Shown: one piece after another, positions 26,501 through 33,553 of the stretch
Layout of the letters: each line of letters begins with the position of its first letter
How positions within the stretch are numbered: the stretch's first letter is position 1
Source: Cristatella mucedo
Taxonomy: Eukaryota; Bryozoa; Phylactolaemata; Cristatellidae
Length of the DNA stretch: 62,000 bases
Assembly: GCA_009760855.2 (NCBI GenBank)
Contig: WPIO01000007.1
Span: forward strand, 4,490,001 to 4,552,000
Direction of reading: 5' to 3'
Translations under genes and position numbers: made by a program
The notes under the pieces: model-generated
Told to the model about the DNA's origin: nothing
Seen by the model: the letters and a program-made list of their open reading frames with translations, nothing else
Database searches by the model: none

Positions 26501-29500
26501 GTCCCAGGCGAACCCTTGCTGAGAATTAGCACACGATCATGCAGTCACCGTATACACGGTGCACAATCTATTCACAGGAACAGCACTCCAGTCTTCCGCT
26601 TTTGCTCTACATCTCTTCATTTTTTTGCTGCACTCAGTCACACGGCAGCCGGGATTCCTCGTTCCATCGCATTTTCAAGCTACTATATCAGCTGCAACTG
26701 CTGTTAAAGGCCAGGCAAGCACTCGGGCATTCAGGGGTGCCGAGTCACACTGTGGTAGACCACAGGTGGGTGTGCAGTTAATTATTCGCACCTGCCTGCA
26801 CCTCAGCAAGTCAAGCAGTGGCTATGCTCTTTCTTCGACGACCACAGCAAACCTAATGGCAGCAGTTTCGAATCCAGTTGCAAATAAGAACGTCCACACA
26901 CAGTCGGTAGCATAGCAGGATTCGGCTGGAGCATGTGGCAATAGACGCAATTTAAAGCCCCACCGACCTCGAGCCCTGCCTGCATTGAGAGCAGTGTAAA
27001 CAAGTCAAGACAGCTAAAAATCGGTAGAGCAGGTCTCGGATATAGCCCACTCGAGGCAAAATTCTTTAGTACCCACTTTCTCCCAACAATGGCCACCACT
27101 CTTAGTCAACCTCTATTTTCAAATGATATGTGTGCTGACAACAATAAAATGATGCATAGGCAGCAGACACCAGCTGGCTCACCTCACTCATCAATCCTCA
27201 GCTGTTCGCTCGATGCACTGCTGGAATAAAACAATCCAGAAGAGAAAAATATTTCTATGGAAGGAGTTCGAGGAGTGTGCGCAGTTCCTGGCAATATGGC
27301 CGGTTCATTTACAGGAAACTAAGATGTGTCTCGACGGGATGCGCAACTCGTTCATGTATATATCTCCATCTGTAACTCCACAAAGCCATAAAGACTATGT
27401 GGGTGTTACGCAGGAGAGTTTTGATAGCGCACTCACAGCCTAAGCGGCTTTCGGTACGCATTCGGTAGCCAACAGACTTCGTCTCACGCAACAAAGAGAA
27501 AGTGGGAAGCATAGCAGAGTCAGGAGAGCAGTTGAAGTAGTGAGTAGCATGGAAGTAGCAGCTCAGGACTGCTGAAAAGGATGAGCCATAGTCGGCAGCA
27601 GGAGAGTAGTTGTCGTTGCGTAAGAATTGTGGAAGCGAGTTCCACAGTCTAGGACCTGCAGAGCTAAAGCTTCTGTCGCCAGCGGTCTTTAAGCTAATTT
27701 ATTGTCCACACAGGACCTGAGGGTACGTAGAGGCTGAAACTGATGTAGCATTCAGCTGGGTATGGAGGAGCCAAGCCGTGGCGGGCCTTGTGGGTCGGTG
27801 TAAGAACTTTGCTCTGTATCCATTGCTCAACCGGCATCCATCCTAGCTCTTTTAGCAAAGGAGACACGTGCTCAAACCTCTGGGACATGAATACTAGCCT
27901 GGTTGCCATATTCATAGCCAGCTGCAGTAGCCTAGTTGCTTTCTTTGGTAGCCCAGCCAAAAGGGAATTACAATAATCAAGCCGAGACAGAACTAAGGAG
28001 CTAGTTTTTGCAAGCCACTGTGGAAGACAGCTCCTAATCTTGGACAAGGAGCGTACGTAATGGCTAGCTGTAGAATGTAGAAGCAGTCTTCTGAATGAAC
28101 CTTTTAAAATTTAGGCTGCTGCCGAAAACGACACCTAAATTTCGAGCACGTGATGATGGCCGCACAACAGCATCACCTATTAGAAGAGCAAAGCCTTTTA
28201 ATCTAGCAACACACTTAGGGTGTCCTATGAGCAGCAGTTTGGTTTTATCGTCATTTAGTTTCAAGAAGTTTTCCAACATCCAGGATCGAATATCGGAAAG
28301 GCAAGCATTCAGTTTCTCAGTTGCTGCAGCAGATTCCGACGGTTTGAATGAGAAATACAACTGAGTATCGTCAGCATAAAAGTGATATCCTCTTACATGG
28401 GCCTTGGTCACTTTTCCCAGAGGTTGTGTATAAATAGAGAACAGCAAAAGACCGAGGACGGACCCTTGAGGGACCCCACAGGTGACCCGTTTCGTGTGTG
28501 AGATGTGACCCCCACACGACACGGATTGAACACGATCAGACAAGTACGATTTAAACCATGCCAGTGCTTCGTCTGCCGGACCGATCGTCGTTCTCAATGG
28601 TTCAAGTAGGACATCGTGATCAATGGTGTTGAAGGCAGCTGATAGAACATTCCATTTGCAGCAAATGTAAAGCGCCTAGAGAGAGATTGAGTTCTCTGAG
28701 GGCACTTTATCAAGTGCATTATCATTATTATTATTATTATTATTATTATAACATGGCACAAGACGAAACCATCGAGACTACCGCATATCTGCACCAAGTT
28801 CGATGAGACAGTAGCATCAATGAAGACTTGCTGTATGTACAACAAAGCGTAAGCATGGCAAAAACATTAATAAGGACATGATGCCTGCCTGTCGGTAATG
28901 GCGTTCGGTTCCCACAGCAAAAAGCAACGACAGACAAAAAAGCACAGCCCTGCTATCCCTACTAATAGTTATTTCTCTGGGAACAAGAGCCCATCAATGG
29001 AACGGTGACACCTCGCCATCAGGAGCCAGAGGCAGTGATCGTGCAAATCAAGACCCTGTGCCCTGCCTACCCGTGCAGATTAGAGTGACATGACAGCAGC
29101 ACGAGAGTTGTATCACAATAGTGTCGCATTAACCGAAAAGCTGCTTGCTTGCAATCAAATCGGTCCCAGCTACATAGTAACGGACCGCAAAGGCACACAC
29201 TGCACACCTCAGAGTCACAGCTGGATGCTGACACCTTGGTGGACGACATCTTGCTGTATTCTGCAGACAGCACAAAAAGTACAGTTTTGCTAGCTGTACA
29301 CAGGTCCAGATAAGGTATACCATTGATATTTGCACCCGACTTAAATCATAGAGAGCCAATAAAGGACAAATTCAAAGAGCACAAAAACTAGCCCCAAATT
29401 AGGCCATCATGTCCAGCGGCTTCGTAGTGGCAAGTAGAGTGACGTTTGTGTGTCAGTTGAGAGGGTGATACAGACTTCCCAAAGAGTGAAGAAAACACCA

Positions 29501-32500
29501 GAAAATGGGAGGTCCACTAAAAGTTTTCAGCAAACTTTCGTTAAAAGTAAGACTAGTTATAGTGCCATGGCAAGCCATTCCTGTGCTTTTGGCTAGACAT
29601 AATTTGATTTGATGTAACTACGAAATGACAAGATGACTATGATATTTCTGTAATCAAACTCACTATAAATCCTACCATTAGATAGCTTCCGGTGAGGGGC
29701 TGAATGCTGCGACTCTTAAATGAAATCAAACAACCTACAAGCTACAAAGAAATAGACTGAAACAATAAGATCTTGCAGCACATAACAGCATTGCCCACTA
29801 GGCTTTCTACTTGGGGCACTTCTGGTGTGTTTTATTCTAATCTGGCCTCAAAACAGACTCGTGAGTGGCTAGCTTAGCCAGCTTGTTTAGGGTGGTCTCC
29901 ATTGATGAGACGATTGTGGCCGGGTTATTAACCCGAACCCAGTCGTTACATTATTTCCAGCTCGTTGGGAGACCCAAGATGGTGCTTGGGGAGAGCCGCG
30001 GTAGCTCTTGCTTTTCCGAAGGATTTCGCGAGTTCGTCTTTTGCATAACCGGCACCTCGTTTGAATTCGTACGACGTCGGACGTTAGCGTTCAACGGCAC
30101 AAGCTCGCTGGCCTGCAAGTTGGTGGCTGCACTCTGAAACCGTGTCGGTGGCCCATAAGGTTTGCTCTGGCACTACGAAACCTAAGGTCCATTAGTTGAG
30201 TTAAAAAATAAATATATAATTATTTTGCATAGCGCCATAAGAGAATTTAAACTCTATTCACGCAGGCGCTTCACACGAGCCACGAGCTCGAGCCTGAGAG
30301 TTCGACCATAAAATTCCCCTTGACCTCGGTCGGGCGAGCATCTTAGCTCTGCACAGACAGCAGGTGCATGCAAACTGTCGGGGTCACCAGATCCTGATCG
30401 TGCATCACTCAGCTACACGCTATGGGCTCTGATCAAGTTGGAAGGTTATAGCCTAGCTCAAGCTCCGAAAAGCAGATGGTTAGCAGCAGATGCAACTGCG
30501 AGCCTCTTGATACACAGGCACAAATAATAATAATAATACATTTGATAAAGCACCCTCAGAGAACTCAATCTCTTTCTATGCGCTTTACATTTGCTGCAAA
30601 GGGAGCACGGTCGAATGGTTAGTGGCAGCATGCTCACTAAACAACAAGAACACGAACGCCATCGTGAGCAATGTCAGCTGAGAGCACAATCTGTCGGCTT
30701 GCTCTTCGACTGTAATATCCATTGACGGAACAGACGATCGACGAGGCGCGATGAAACCAGGCCCAAACAGACATGCGATGCACTGCCAGTGGAAGCGAGC
30801 AACTCACGTCAAGTTTGCTTGAAGAATTGAAGATGAGTGCAGGGCTCCGACAATCACGGGCACATACTTCAGCTCATAGGCTGGCCGCTCGACAGCACTG
30901 CCGGGTGATGGGGTGAGCACAATGCTGCCAAAGCAGAGACGGCGCATGCATCGGCTAACGTCTTCACGGCTGTCAGTTCGTGTGAGGTCTGCAGATGACG
31001 ATTGGGTTATGATGACGATTAGAAACTGGTTACTGCAACCGACCTACGCTGCAACTATGGCCATCGTCAAGGCTGCTGAACGGCATAGATGAGCCAGGTA
31101 GAGCTAGGTGCAGAGGCAGCACGTGCGCGCGCAAGTACGAGCACGACCCGTGCTAATCGAGTCGTGCTAACTCGAGAGACACCCGCTGCTGCCACTTCGT
31201 TCAACGATCGATCAGACGACTGGAAGCAGCACATGGACTGGGGCACATTACTTACCGGCAAGTAACAAAATGAGCTCTTTTGTGAGGGACATGTAGGCTA
31301 CAGTGTCTCTCAGCTTAAGAACTCGGAGCAGCTTGATGACAGCCTCGCAACATTTGCCATGCAGCGTCGCTGCATCCACTTTGGAAAGTGTCGCCACGAG
31401 TTTGAGGGAGAGCCAGAAGCACATAGCTGAAAGAAAAAACAAGGCAGCAGCAGAACTATTTACACAGTAGTTCTGCTTCCGAAGGCTCGCTTCACTGTTA
31501 AAAGACGAATCGGATTGACATGACTGAAATCCAGGCGCTCCCAAGCTACTCGCCGTGCCCAGCACTGACAGCGAGTTAAAGTTACAGGCGGCAAACAACA
31601 AACAGGCAGTTGAACTACATGGAAGCAACTACAGAGGCTCTGTTGAGACGGAATGCACCACTGTCACTTTGCGGCTATTCGCCCGTGCCCAGCAGTGACA
31701 GCGAGTAACAAACGGCTCACGGGCAGTTGGACTACACGGGAGCTACTACAGAAGGCCTGACGAGATGAACCGCACCCCGGTCACTATGTGCCACTTGGCA
31801 GTTGTGCAACGAGCCCAGATCTTTGACCCAGAGAAGCACACGGCTCCTTGTTCAATCACATTCTGTAAAGGTATGTAGTATCTTACGGCTGCACAATTTA
31901 GTTCTGCTACATAAGCAGTAAGCAGACACTACAAGCACTATGCTGGGAAACAAACATTCACGATCTGCAAATGCACGCGGATGAACGCATACAGGTTTCA
32001 AGCAAATAAAAGGCTTCCCATGGATGTTGCACCTATCCTTACTAGTTTAAGCAAAGTTGCTAATGGTTTGGTTCCAGAGAGACAGTGTCATCCTCCCTCC
32101 CAAAGAAATAATAATAATAATACACTTGATAAAGCACCCACAGAGAACTCTATCTCTTTCTAGGTGCTTTATTTAATTGCTGCAAAGGAAACACGATCGA
32201 ATGGTGAGTGGCATCGTGCTCAATAAACAACACGAATAACATGGTTAGGGGTGACATGCACAGGGTCAGCATGCAAGTGTGGTTAGTGGCAGCATGCAAC
32301 AGCGGCAGCATGCATAAACACATAAAGGACGAATCACAGGGACCCACTAAATGCTGTCTAAACCCTAAACCCTAAACCTAAATGTTCGCCTGAATACCTT
32401 GACACTTGGGCCACTCTGCTGCCTCCATGTCACCATTATTTTCCATAACTTGAAACTGATCATCATGGTATGAGTGGCAGAAGATATGAGGTCTGGTGTC

Positions 32501-33410
32501 AATACAGTGGACAACCAAAGTCAGAGCCACATCTTGCTCATTCAGTGTGCACTGACGGCATCCTGAAAAGAATAATATTTATAATCAAAAGCGCTGGTTT
32601 GGCCCAATGGTTAATGTGCTGCCCTCGACCAAGGTCAAGGTGAATGTGTTTGATGCCTATAACGTGGGCTCGAGCGCCATAGCATACGGGAGATGCTTAT
32701 AGCTCTAATACGACGGTACAGCTACGCAGAGTGTAATGTCATGAGAGATATAATATCATGAGAGAGATGAGTTACTAATTTGCTATGTAGCTACAACATG
32801 CACACTCACTTTTGAAATTGAAAATTGAATAGTGCATTGAATTGCATTCGCAGCTAAGTCCTTCTGCGGTGCTTGCCACCCCACTTAAAGGTTTATTGGC
32901 ATCCCCCACCCGCCTAGCTGCCAGCCCCAGCCGGCGCTCCCCTCACTATCGAGCAAGCTGCCAAAGCAGAGAGCAAGCAGCCGAGTGGAGAGCAAGCACC
33001 GAGGAGCAGGAGGTCAGGACGAACGCACCTGGCTCGGACAGTACTCCATCAACTAGGTGACATAGCAGCATGCGATACGAATCAGCTGTCACGTCTTCGG
33101 AGCCTTGGCTGCAGACACACAGACACGAACAGTCACCAACCACGACGAGGACATGATCAATAATCAAACGGTATGAGAACCAAGGGGCTGGGCAGGCAGG
33201 TGACATCACTGCATTGGGTTGCCCATGGCAGTGAGGAGACAGCTGAAGGAGGATCCACCTTTGCAGTAGCATATGTGTAGCCCCGCGCCCCCTGCCCCCC
33301 CCCCCGTCGGGCCCCTTGCATTTCGCAGAGTAATGGCTCGTAATGCTCGATCTTGCGGCTTACCTTCCAAGCCTCTGAACCGAGTTCATGAAGTTCTGAA
33401 TGATGTCCAT
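2179..33410 (-). CDS. ATR: ATR checkpoint kinase, N-terminal half (partial gene)
   Basis: ATR is the PI3K-related kinase that senses RPA-coated single-stranded DNA with its partner ATRIP and triggers the replication checkpoint in the nucleus. The exons here encode its N-terminal HEAT-repeat solenoid; the kinase domain would lie beyond the left edge. Supported exons run 33410-33364, 33108-33029, 32562-32398, 31426-31256, 30988-30808, 26460-26343, 26237-26092, 25778-25453, 25287-25184, 16976-16885, 16712-16483, 13518-13448, 13318-13222, 13088-12950, 7131-6809, 5148-5041, 4945-4756, 4511-4155, 4078-3985, 3330-3202 and 2418-2179, about 1,136 codons. Splice phases agree at every junction except the gap between 30808 and 26460, where one or more exons are missing. 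Successive exons match vertebrate ATR segments in the right order. The identification rests on remembered family sequence, not a search, but the collinearity is extensive. Confidence 0.88.
2936..3020. repeat. (CA)n microsatellite
   Basis: About 40 CA units in the ATR intron between exons 3330-3202 and 2418-2179. Confidence 0.95.
3202..3330 (-). CDS. ATR: ATR exon at 3202-3330
   Basis: A phase-0/phase-0 exon of 43 codons lies between TTTCCTTAG and AGT|GTAAGT. It encodes [20 protein letters not shown] then GD, equivalent to vertebrate ATR REMALNTLSEIANVFDFPD. Charged and hydrophobic positions of the HEAT helix agree. Downstream it joins in phase to the exon at 2418. Confidence 0.83.
3785..3836. 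repeat. Short tandem duplication
   Basis: GGCACGCTGCTCAGTACA occurs twice in a row with a partial third copy; ATR intron. Confidence 0.8.
3985..4078 (-). CDS. ATR: Probable ATR exon at 3985-4078
   Basis: A 94-nt open exon lies between a CTGTTGCAG acceptor and a GACGTC|GTGAGA donor. It encodes [20 protein letters not shown] followed by ATALMRDV. It completes the two-base overhang from 4155 and ends in phase 0, exactly what the next exon needs. Vertebrate ATR has a less conserved stretch here, so homology does not confirm it. Splice sites and phase are the evidence. It may be skipped if the alternative donor in the preceding exon is used. Confidence 0.55.
4155..4511 (-). CDS. ATR: ATR exon at 4155-4511
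   Basis: This exon gave the most decisive match. After a TTTCTGTTGCAG acceptor it encodes a HEAT segment ending [20 protein letters not shown] then KVLV. Vertebrate ATR has AAKSVKLQSFFSQYKKPICQ then FLV in the same order. The preceding part, [20 protein letters not shown], aligns with ATR LLHCLLSKSASVSGAAYTEI. I placed the donor at CAA|GTAAAT (4155), which is in phase with the exon at 4078. A second usable donor (AAG|GTACTT, eight codons upstream) would join in phase 0 directly to the exon at 3330, so alternative splicing is possible. Confidence 0.87.
4756..5148 (-). CDS. ATR: ATR exons at 5041-5148 and 4756-4945
   Basis: The upstream exon starts after a pyrimidine-rich acceptor ending TGCGTAG and stops at CGAC|GTGAGTG. 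It encodes [19 protein letters not shown], aligned with ATR KASVCKPFLFLLKKKIPSPVK. The downstream exon starts after CTGCAG and ends CCAG|GTAGCA. It encodes [11 protein letters not shown] and later [19 protein letters not shown], matching ATR FIDNLHHLCKH and VLGTLLNLMEDPDKD. The DxxRDVRxA-type HEAT motif is kept. Phases 2/1 and 2/2 fit. An alternative acceptor 23 nt further upstream exists for the second exon but breaks phase. Confidence 0.83.
5895..6040 (-). mobile_element. L2-A 3' end, old copy
   Basis: The motif CATCACTTTCTAGGCACTTT preceded by CAGCACCC is the antisense 3' end of L2-A, diverged. Confidence 0.6.
6809..7131 (-). CDS. ATR: ATR exon at 6809-7131
   Basis: This 323-nt exon has a TTTCTTTATAG acceptor and an AGCG|GTAAGA donor. 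Its start encodes [20 protein letters not shown], matching ATR DDSDIVKKEFASILGQLVCT. The remaining 80 or so codons are Ser/Ala/Gly-rich and look disordered (for example [16 protein letters not shown]). Vertebrate ATR also has a variable loop at this place, so the insert is not surprising. The intron upstream is about 5.8 kb and contains the L2-A element with the longest RT ORF in the window. Confidence 0.8.
7140..8865. other. ATR intron, no gene seen
   Basis: AT-rich unique sequence upstream of the ATR exon at 7131. The minus-strand frame reads open into the intron only by chance. Confidence 0.5.
8871..9185 (+). mobile_element. SINE family S2 interrupted by L2-B
   Basis: The head GTTGGCCTATGGGTAAAGTG and box-B region lie at 8871-8957. 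The terminal TTGGGGTGTTATACAAATAA resumes after the L2-B insert at about 9149. Confidence 0.7.
8958..9148 (-). mobile_element. L2-B 3' end inserted in a SINE
   Basis: The segment with AACTCCACGAAGTC, TGTTACGCAGGAGAG and CTTTCGGTACGCATTCGGTA is the antisense 3' end of L2-B. It interrupts the SINE that begins at 8871 and resumes at about 9149. Confidence 0.8.
9545..9716 (+). mobile_element. tRNA-derived SINE, family S1
   Basis: Begins with an A-box-like TAGATAAGGCGGTTGC, then CACGACCTCGGTCCTGAG and a B-box-like GTTCAAATC. A conserved body follows (CACTGCAAGC, GATAGCCGTAAAGG, CTGTTTAATCAGCTAGTATT). It matches at least seven other copies in the window. Confidence 0.85.
11085..12616 (+). mobile_element. 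L2-A retrotransposon, 5'-truncated, with long RT ORF
   Basis: The 396-codon ORF (11021-12211) contains the reverse transcriptase of an L2/CR1-type non-LTR element from about 11085. Motifs are [64 protein letters not shown] and [15 protein letters not shown] frameshift near 12200 separates the last 50 or so residues, which continue in another frame. The 3' end carries the family's GCGCTTTATCAAGTGC motif followed by (ATT)n. The endonuclease part is missing. It sits in an ATR intron in the antisense orientation. The reading frame is the longest of any copy here, suggesting the youngest insertion. Confidence 0.93.
12950..13518 (-). CDS. ATR: ATR exons at 13448-13518, 13222-13318 and 12950-13088
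   Basis: The 71-nt exon encodes [14 protein letters not shown], nearly superimposable on vertebrate ATR ILEDLCGMLSLPWI. It has a TTCATAG acceptor and a GCG|GTAAGTG donor. The 97-nt exon (TTTTCGTAG acceptor, GAAG|GTAAGC donor) encodes [18 protein letters not shown]. The third exon starts after TTCATTGCAG and encodes [15 protein letters not shown], matching ATR HEVIRASCVSGFFILL. Its donor is the least certain. I chose TC|GTATCT because it alone gives the two-base overhang needed by the exon at 7131; the reading frame stays open past it to about 12846. Confidence 0.75.
13690..14960 (-). mobile_element. L2-A fragment interrupted by a SINE
   Basis: The 13690-14340 part covers the antisense 3' end and C-terminal RT (CAGGCTTTGGGAGCATAG, then a decayed RLVCRERR region). 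The 14590-14960 part covers RT core remnants upstream (antisense of [17 protein letters not shown]-like sequence). The middle is a tRNA-derived SINE. Confidence 0.65.
14345..14575 (+). mobile_element. SINE S1 with a foldback duplication at its head
   Basis: The S1 body from TGGGTCCGAATCCTGCGAGC to AAATCAGCTAGCATT is preceded by two inverted copies of its CATGACCTCGGTCCGAGATC segment that form a hairpin. It is inserted in an L2-A copy. Confidence 0.7.
14948..15100 (+). mobile_element. SINE S1, diverged
   Basis: AAGATCCTCACATTTGACGA, GGCTGCAAGCAAGGTGCTAA and GAGGCTGTTTGATCAGTTAAC are collinear with S1. Confidence 0.6.
15790..15958 (+). mobile_element. SINE family S2 with L2-like 3' end
   Basis: TTTGGCCCAGAGGTAAAGGT (box A), TGGGGTCGAGCCCTGAAGC (box B), and a 3' end GATAGAGATTAAGTTCACTC with GGGTGCTATACAAGTG that resembles the L2-A terminus. 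Confidence 0.75.
16483..16976 (-). CDS. ATR: ATR exons at 16885-16976 and 16483-16712
   Basis: The first exon follows TTTGCCAG and ends CGG|GTAAGC. It encodes [16 protein letters not shown], equivalent to vertebrate ATR TWMSLDFYTKVLKSC, with the WMS motif preserved. The second exon follows CCATTTAG and ends GATG|GTATGT. It gives 76 codons of helical sequence including [18 protein letters not shown]. The phases (0/2, 1/1) chain correctly to the neighbours at 25184 and 13518. Confidence 0.8.
17125..18048 (-). mobile_element. L2-B retrotransposon fragment
   Basis: The minus strand encodes [40 protein letters not shown] and the L2-B 3' end, closely matching the 27.3-28.6 kb copy at the DNA level. 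It is 5' truncated near 18048, where a minus-strand SINE begins. Confidence 0.88.
18049..18150 (-). mobile_element. SINE family S2
   Basis: GATCAAGCCCATGACCTTGG and GAGCACCTTTACCATTGGCA in antisense; it abuts the L2-B copy. Confidence 0.65.
18635..18712 (+). mobile_element. L2-like 3' tail
   Basis: TGTAAAGTGCCTAGAAAAGG, AGTTCTCCGTGGTTGC and an ATT-rich run. Confidence 0.55.
19248..19286. repeat. Perfect palindrome, 19-bp arms
   Basis: GGAGGTTTAAATGACAAAC and its exact reverse complement flank a single T. No gene or known element explains it. Confidence 0.9.
19340..20260 (+). mobile_element. L2-B retrotransposon fragment, decayed
   Basis: Plus-strand remnants include ATTTTCTTAAACTAAACGAC (RT core), [20 protein letters not shown] and [15 protein letters not shown], with several frameshifts. 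The 3' end resembles other L2-B copies. It begins about 50 bp after a perfect palindrome at 19248-19286. Confidence 0.8.
20935..21456 (+). mobile_element. L2-A 3' fragment
   Basis: It encodes [35 protein letters not shown] and [20 protein letters not shown], followed by GCCTAGAACGAGATTCAGTT and an (ATT)n tail. Confidence 0.88.
21700..23235. other. ATR intron, no gene seen
   Basis: AT-rich sequence without recognisable repeats or exons, within the intron between the exons at 25184 and 16976. Confidence 0.5.
23240..23665 (+). mobile_element. L2-A 3' fragment
   Basis: It starts at TTTCGGAATCCAACAGTTCA and runs through AGCATTTAGTGGGTCC to GCGCTTTATCAAGTGC and an ATT-rich tail, nearly identical to the end of the 11-12.6 kb copy. 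Confidence 0.88.
24575..24640 (+). mobile_element. L2-like 3' tail
   Basis: TTGTAAAGTGCCAAGAAAGA then GGGCGCTATAAAAATG; a short degenerate terminal fragment. Confidence 0.5.
25184..25778 (-). CDS. ATR: ATR exons at 25453-25778 and 25184-25287
   Basis: The 326-nt exon follows CCTTTCTAG and ends GTAG|GTACTC. The 104-nt exon follows CTACTTTTAG and ends CAAG|GTAAGC. The short exon encodes [20 protein letters not shown] then NQNH, which lines up with vertebrate ATR LEGIAVVLQLTALCTVHCSH then QN, a strong local match. The long exon encodes a less conserved segment. The short exon ends in phase 0 and joins, across an intron of about 8.2 kb packed with L2 and SINE copies, to the phase-0 exon at 16976. 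Confidence 0.78.
26092..26460 (-). CDS. ATR: ATR exons at 26343-26460 and 26092-26237
   Basis: The first exon follows TTTTTCTAG and ends GCC|GTAAGA. The second follows TTGCTGCAG and ends CAGG|GTAAGC. Together they read as amphipathic HEAT helices ([20 protein letters not shown] then [12 protein letters not shown]), aligning with the ATR segment KVYVRNICKALLDVLGIEV. The intron between them is 105 bp. The upstream exon needs a two-base overhang from a preceding exon that I could not place. The downstream junction, to the exon at 25778, is in phase. Confidence 0.72.
26968..29199 (-). CDS. ATR: Tentative ATR exons 29071-29199 and 26968-27013
   Basis: The model has a gap between 30808 and 26460. 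A candidate exon at 29199-29071 has a GTGCAG acceptor and a CGG|GTAGGC donor, is open throughout and fits the two-base overhang left by exon 5. It encodes a helical stretch with [14 protein letters not shown] second candidate at 27013-26968 follows TTTTTAG and encodes [15 protein letters not shown], but its donor (GAG|GTCGGT) is weak and its end phase does not fit the exon at 26460. At least one more exon must be missing. Treat both as guesses. Confidence 0.3.
27345..28640 (-). mobile_element. L2-B retrotransposon, RT region to 3' end
   Basis: Minus-strand RT fragments include [49 protein letters not shown] and, further on, [20 protein letters not shown]. The 3' end shows the TGTTACGCAGGAGAG motif in antisense. 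There are at least two frameshifts. It differs from L2-A in both RT sequence and 3' end, so it is a second lineage. It lies in the unresolved ATR intron region. Confidence 0.88.
28650..28752 (+). mobile_element. L2-A 3' tail
   Basis: GCAAATGTAAAGCGCCTAGA through the TTATCAAGTGC motif and (ATT)n. Only the last 100 bp are present, directly against the 5' end of the L2-B copy. Confidence 0.85.
30224..30350 (-). mobile_element. SINE family S2
   Basis: CATAGCGCCATAAGAGAATT (L2-like end), GAGCTCGAGCCTGAGAGTTC and TTGACCTCGGTCGGGCGAGC in antisense. Confidence 0.6.
30525..30640 (-). mobile_element. L2-A 3' end
   Basis: Antisense (ATT)n, ATTTGATAAAGCACC, TTTCTATGCGCTTTACATTT; a short terminal fragment. 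Confidence 0.8.
30808..31426 (-). CDS. ATR: ATR exons 4 and 5 (31256-31426, 30808-30988)
   Basis: Exon 4 starts after a TTTCTTTCAG acceptor and ends GCCG|GTAAGTAA, 171 nt. Its residues [23 protein letters not shown] match vertebrate ATR VICSLLFLFKSKSPAIFGVL TKEL closely, including the shared TKEL-L motif. Exon 5 (181 nt) runs from a CTGCAG acceptor to GAC|GTGAGTT and covers the next HEAT helices, where the ATR core is VMSRFL...; here the equivalent is CMRRLC. Phases are consistent through both exons. These two exons gave one of the clearest matches to ATR in the upstream part of the gene. Confidence 0.85.
32105..32356 (-). mobile_element. L2-A 3' fragment next to ATR exon 3
   Basis: Antisense 3' end with CACTTGATAAAGCACC and downstream family sequence AACATGGTTAGGGGTGACAT. 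It ends about 40 bp from the ATR exon at 32398. Confidence 0.85.
32357..32385. repeat. Short CCCTAAA-type telomere-like repeat
   Basis: Two perfect and one imperfect copies of CCCTAAA lie between an L2-A fragment and ATR exon 3. Most animals have TTAGGG telomeres; this is the heptamer form. Two to three copies may be chance. Confidence 0.4.
32398..33108 (-). CDS. ATR: ATR exons 2 and 3 (33029-33108, 32398-32562)
   Basis: Exon 2 (80 nt) follows a CTGCAG acceptor and ends CCAG|GTGCGT. It encodes [19 protein letters not shown], matching the vertebrate ATR helix SATPEEYNTVVQKPRQILCQ. Exon 3 (165 nt) lies between a TTTTCAG acceptor and an AAG|GTATTC donor. It encodes [16 protein letters not shown], aligned with the next ATR helix. 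The phases fit: exon 2 ends with one base and exon 3 starts with two. The intron between them has a C-rich SINE-free stretch, and a short CCCTAAA-type repeat lies just downstream of exon 3. Confidence 0.82.
32597..32700 (+). mobile_element. SINE family S2
   Basis: GGTTTGGCCCAATGGTTAAT, then GTGGGCTCGAGCGCCATAGC. It lies in the intron between ATR exons 2 and 3, close to exon 3. Confidence 0.65.
33283..33315. repeat. C-rich tract in ATR intron 1 (G-quadruplex candidate on minus strand)
   Basis: Several C runs, the longest about 12 bases, lie between ATR exons 1 and 2. On the transcribed minus-sense strand these are G runs spaced by short loops, a pattern that can form a G-quadruplex in the pre-mRNA. 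Confidence 0.5.
33364..33410 (-). CDS. ATR: ATR exon 1 with start codon
   Basis: The ATG is at 33410-33408 and is preceded in frame by a TAG 18 nt upstream, which supports this start. The peptide begins [15 protein letters not shown], comparable to the MIPALRELG segment near the N terminus of vertebrate ATR. The exon ends in a GTAAGC donor (AAG|GTAAGC) with two bases left over, and exon 2 at 33108 starts with one base to complete a Ser codon. A (GA)n tract starts about 45 bp upstream of the ATG, so the 5'UTR or promoter abuts a microsatellite. Confidence 0.8.
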
Positions 33411-33451
33411 GAAGATTTCTCTGACCTAAAGAATGGAAATATTATGCCCGG

Positions 33452-33553
<102 letters not shown>

